DNA of 27,300 nucleotides from a virus, in IMG/VR virus record IMGVR_UViG_3300042521_001903, positions 1 to 27,300 of that record; one strand, 5' to 3'. The translations under genes were made by a program, and so were the position numbers. Shown here in pieces: positions 26,490 through 27,300 of this stretch (positions within the stretch are counted from its first letter, which is position 1; each line of letters opens with the position of its first letter). The notes beneath the pieces are model-generated. The model was not told the origin of the DNA, searched no databases, and saw nothing but the letters and a program-made list of their open reading frames with translations.

Positions 26490-27300
26490 ATGGATTGCGT
26501 GAACGACATTCTCGCCACAGCGGCGAGCGGCGAAGAAGTCGAGGTTGCAAGGAAGGTCGTGGGCGCGACGGCACGATTTGACGTGCCGGATTTCGACGTG
26601 GCGATGGAGATGTATCAGCGCGGCGAAGGCAGCGCGGAGGATCACTGTCTCGCGCGCGGGAAGTACCGCAGCATTTGGAACCGCGAGAAACTGGCGAAGG
26701 TGCTGTCTATGGCCGGATGGGAGATCACCGGCGGCATCGACGGCACGTCGTGGCGTAGCCCGGACGGATGGTTGCGCGTCGTGGCAAATCGCGTCCAGAA
26801 GCCGAACCCACGGCTACCGATGTCAGAGGTGCAGGCCATTATGTCGATGCCGCGCATTGCGTGGACGGACACGATGGGGGCTACGCATCTCGCCTGTGTG
26901 AAACTCGGCATCGACTTCCTCAAGGGCGTTGGCGTGTTTTGGGGGCAGTGCTTGCAGCGGATGATGGAGCAAGTGTGCGCCGATCCATCGCGTAAGTACG
27001 TGCTGACGATTGACTACGATTCGATCTTCGATCCGGAAGACATCGTTCGTCTGTGGCAGATCATGGAGACGAACCCCGACGTAGACGCGCTGTTCCCGCT
27101 GCAAGTTGGCCGCGACCGCGATACGTGCTTGCTGTCGATGGTCAACGAGGACGGCGAGCGCATCAAGCGCGTTGACGCAGCCGAGTTCCGGCGGCAAGTG
27201 CTGCCATGTGAAACCGGACACTTCGGGCTGACGCTGATTCGTACGGACGCGCTGCGGCGCATGAAGAAGCCGTGGTTCGTGCCGACTCCCGCGCCGGACG
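26490..27300 (+). CDS. Glycosyltransferase-like protein with methyltransferase-like head (3' end outside window)
   Basis: 270 residues are visible, and the frame is still open at the window end. The ATG has GGGAGG seven bases upstream. Residues 28-80 (ARFDVPDFDVAMEMYQRGEG, then GKYRSIWNREKLAKVLSMAG) resemble the second half of the methyltransferase at 17405 but lack the SAM-binding motif I. From about 105 a GT-A-type glycosyltransferase fold begins: GIDFLKGVGVFWGQCLQRMM, then YVLTIDYDSIFDPEDIVRLW with a DYD metal-binding motif (175-177). ALFPLQVGRDRD and GHFGLTLIRTDALRRMKKPW follow. It may glycosylate virion protein, DNA or host surface sugar. The family assignment rests on motifs only. Confidence 0.65.
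   Translation, partial: MDCVNDILATAASGEEVEVARKVVGATARFDVPDFDVAMEMYQRGEGSAEDHCLARGKYRSIWNREKLAKVLSMAGWEITGGIDGTSWRSPDGWLRVVANRVQKPNPRLPMSEVQAIMSMPRIAWTDTMGATHLACVKLGIDFLKGVGVFWGQCLQRMMEQVCADPSRKYVLTIDYDSIFDPEDIVRLWQIMETNPDVDALFPLQVGRDRDTCLLSMVNEDGERIKRVDAAEFRRQVLPCETGHFGLTLIRTDALRRMKKPWFVPTPAPD

Overview
The window is tailed-bacteriophage DNA (a phage or prophage of class Caudoviricetes), not ordinary chromosome. The evidence is a linked head module: small and large terminase subunits, an HK97-type portal, an HK97-type prohead protease and an HK97-fold major capsid protein. Around it lie tail and receptor-binding genes, a lysis-like group and typical phage early genes (RecT-like annealing protein, Gp157, RusA). 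The DNA is GC-rich and nearly all genes lie on the + strand. Starts and stops are joined by 1-8 base overlaps (ATGA, GTGA, TAATG), and GTG and TTG starts are common. A small predicted lipoprotein overlapping another short lysis-like gene resembles an outer-membrane spanin, which would suit a Gram-negative host, but the host cannot be named from this sequence. No integrase, DNA polymerase, primase, endolysin or tRNA gene is visible. Both ends of the window cut genes.

Layout. 1-664: 3' end of a tail gene. 654-905: a small minus-strand gene converging on it. 1018-2387: early operon with a RecT-like protein. 2388-2700: gene-free, with a strong terminator-like hairpin, a possible promoter, two competing hairpins and a leader hairpin. 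2701-3276: possible helicase-loader-like protein. 3344-3541 (minus): excisionase/AlpA-like HTH protein, with phased 10-bp repeats upstream. 3786-6331: second early operon (Ala-rich protein, Gp157, RusA, CsrA-like, winged-helix protein). 6328-10363: twelve small, translationally coupled genes built from shared, shuffled coiled-coil modules. 10360-10999: small genes ending at a canonical terminator. 11102-13381: metallophosphoesterase and a membrane/lysis-like group. 13371-17382: tail fibre and receptor-binding proteins. 17405-19377: two methyltransferases. 19364-26401: packaging and head genes. 26490 to the end: a glycosyltransferase-like fusion.

How it works together. RecT-like annealing protein, Gp157, RusA and the loader-like protein form a recombination/replication set. 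Three early operon heads carry a stem-loop with an ACGAA/ACGAC loop directly before the ribosome binding site; the stems differ but stay paired, which points to a shared RNA element. The head genes follow the usual order, but the portal is fused to a Mu-gpF-like morphogenesis domain in one 970-residue protein.

The most unusual part is the coiled-coil array at 6.3-10.4 kb. Near-identical DNA blocks are reused in different combinations, and each gene's C-terminal codons double as the ribosome binding site of the next. I do not know its function. It looks like a modular gene family that evolves by recombination within the phage.
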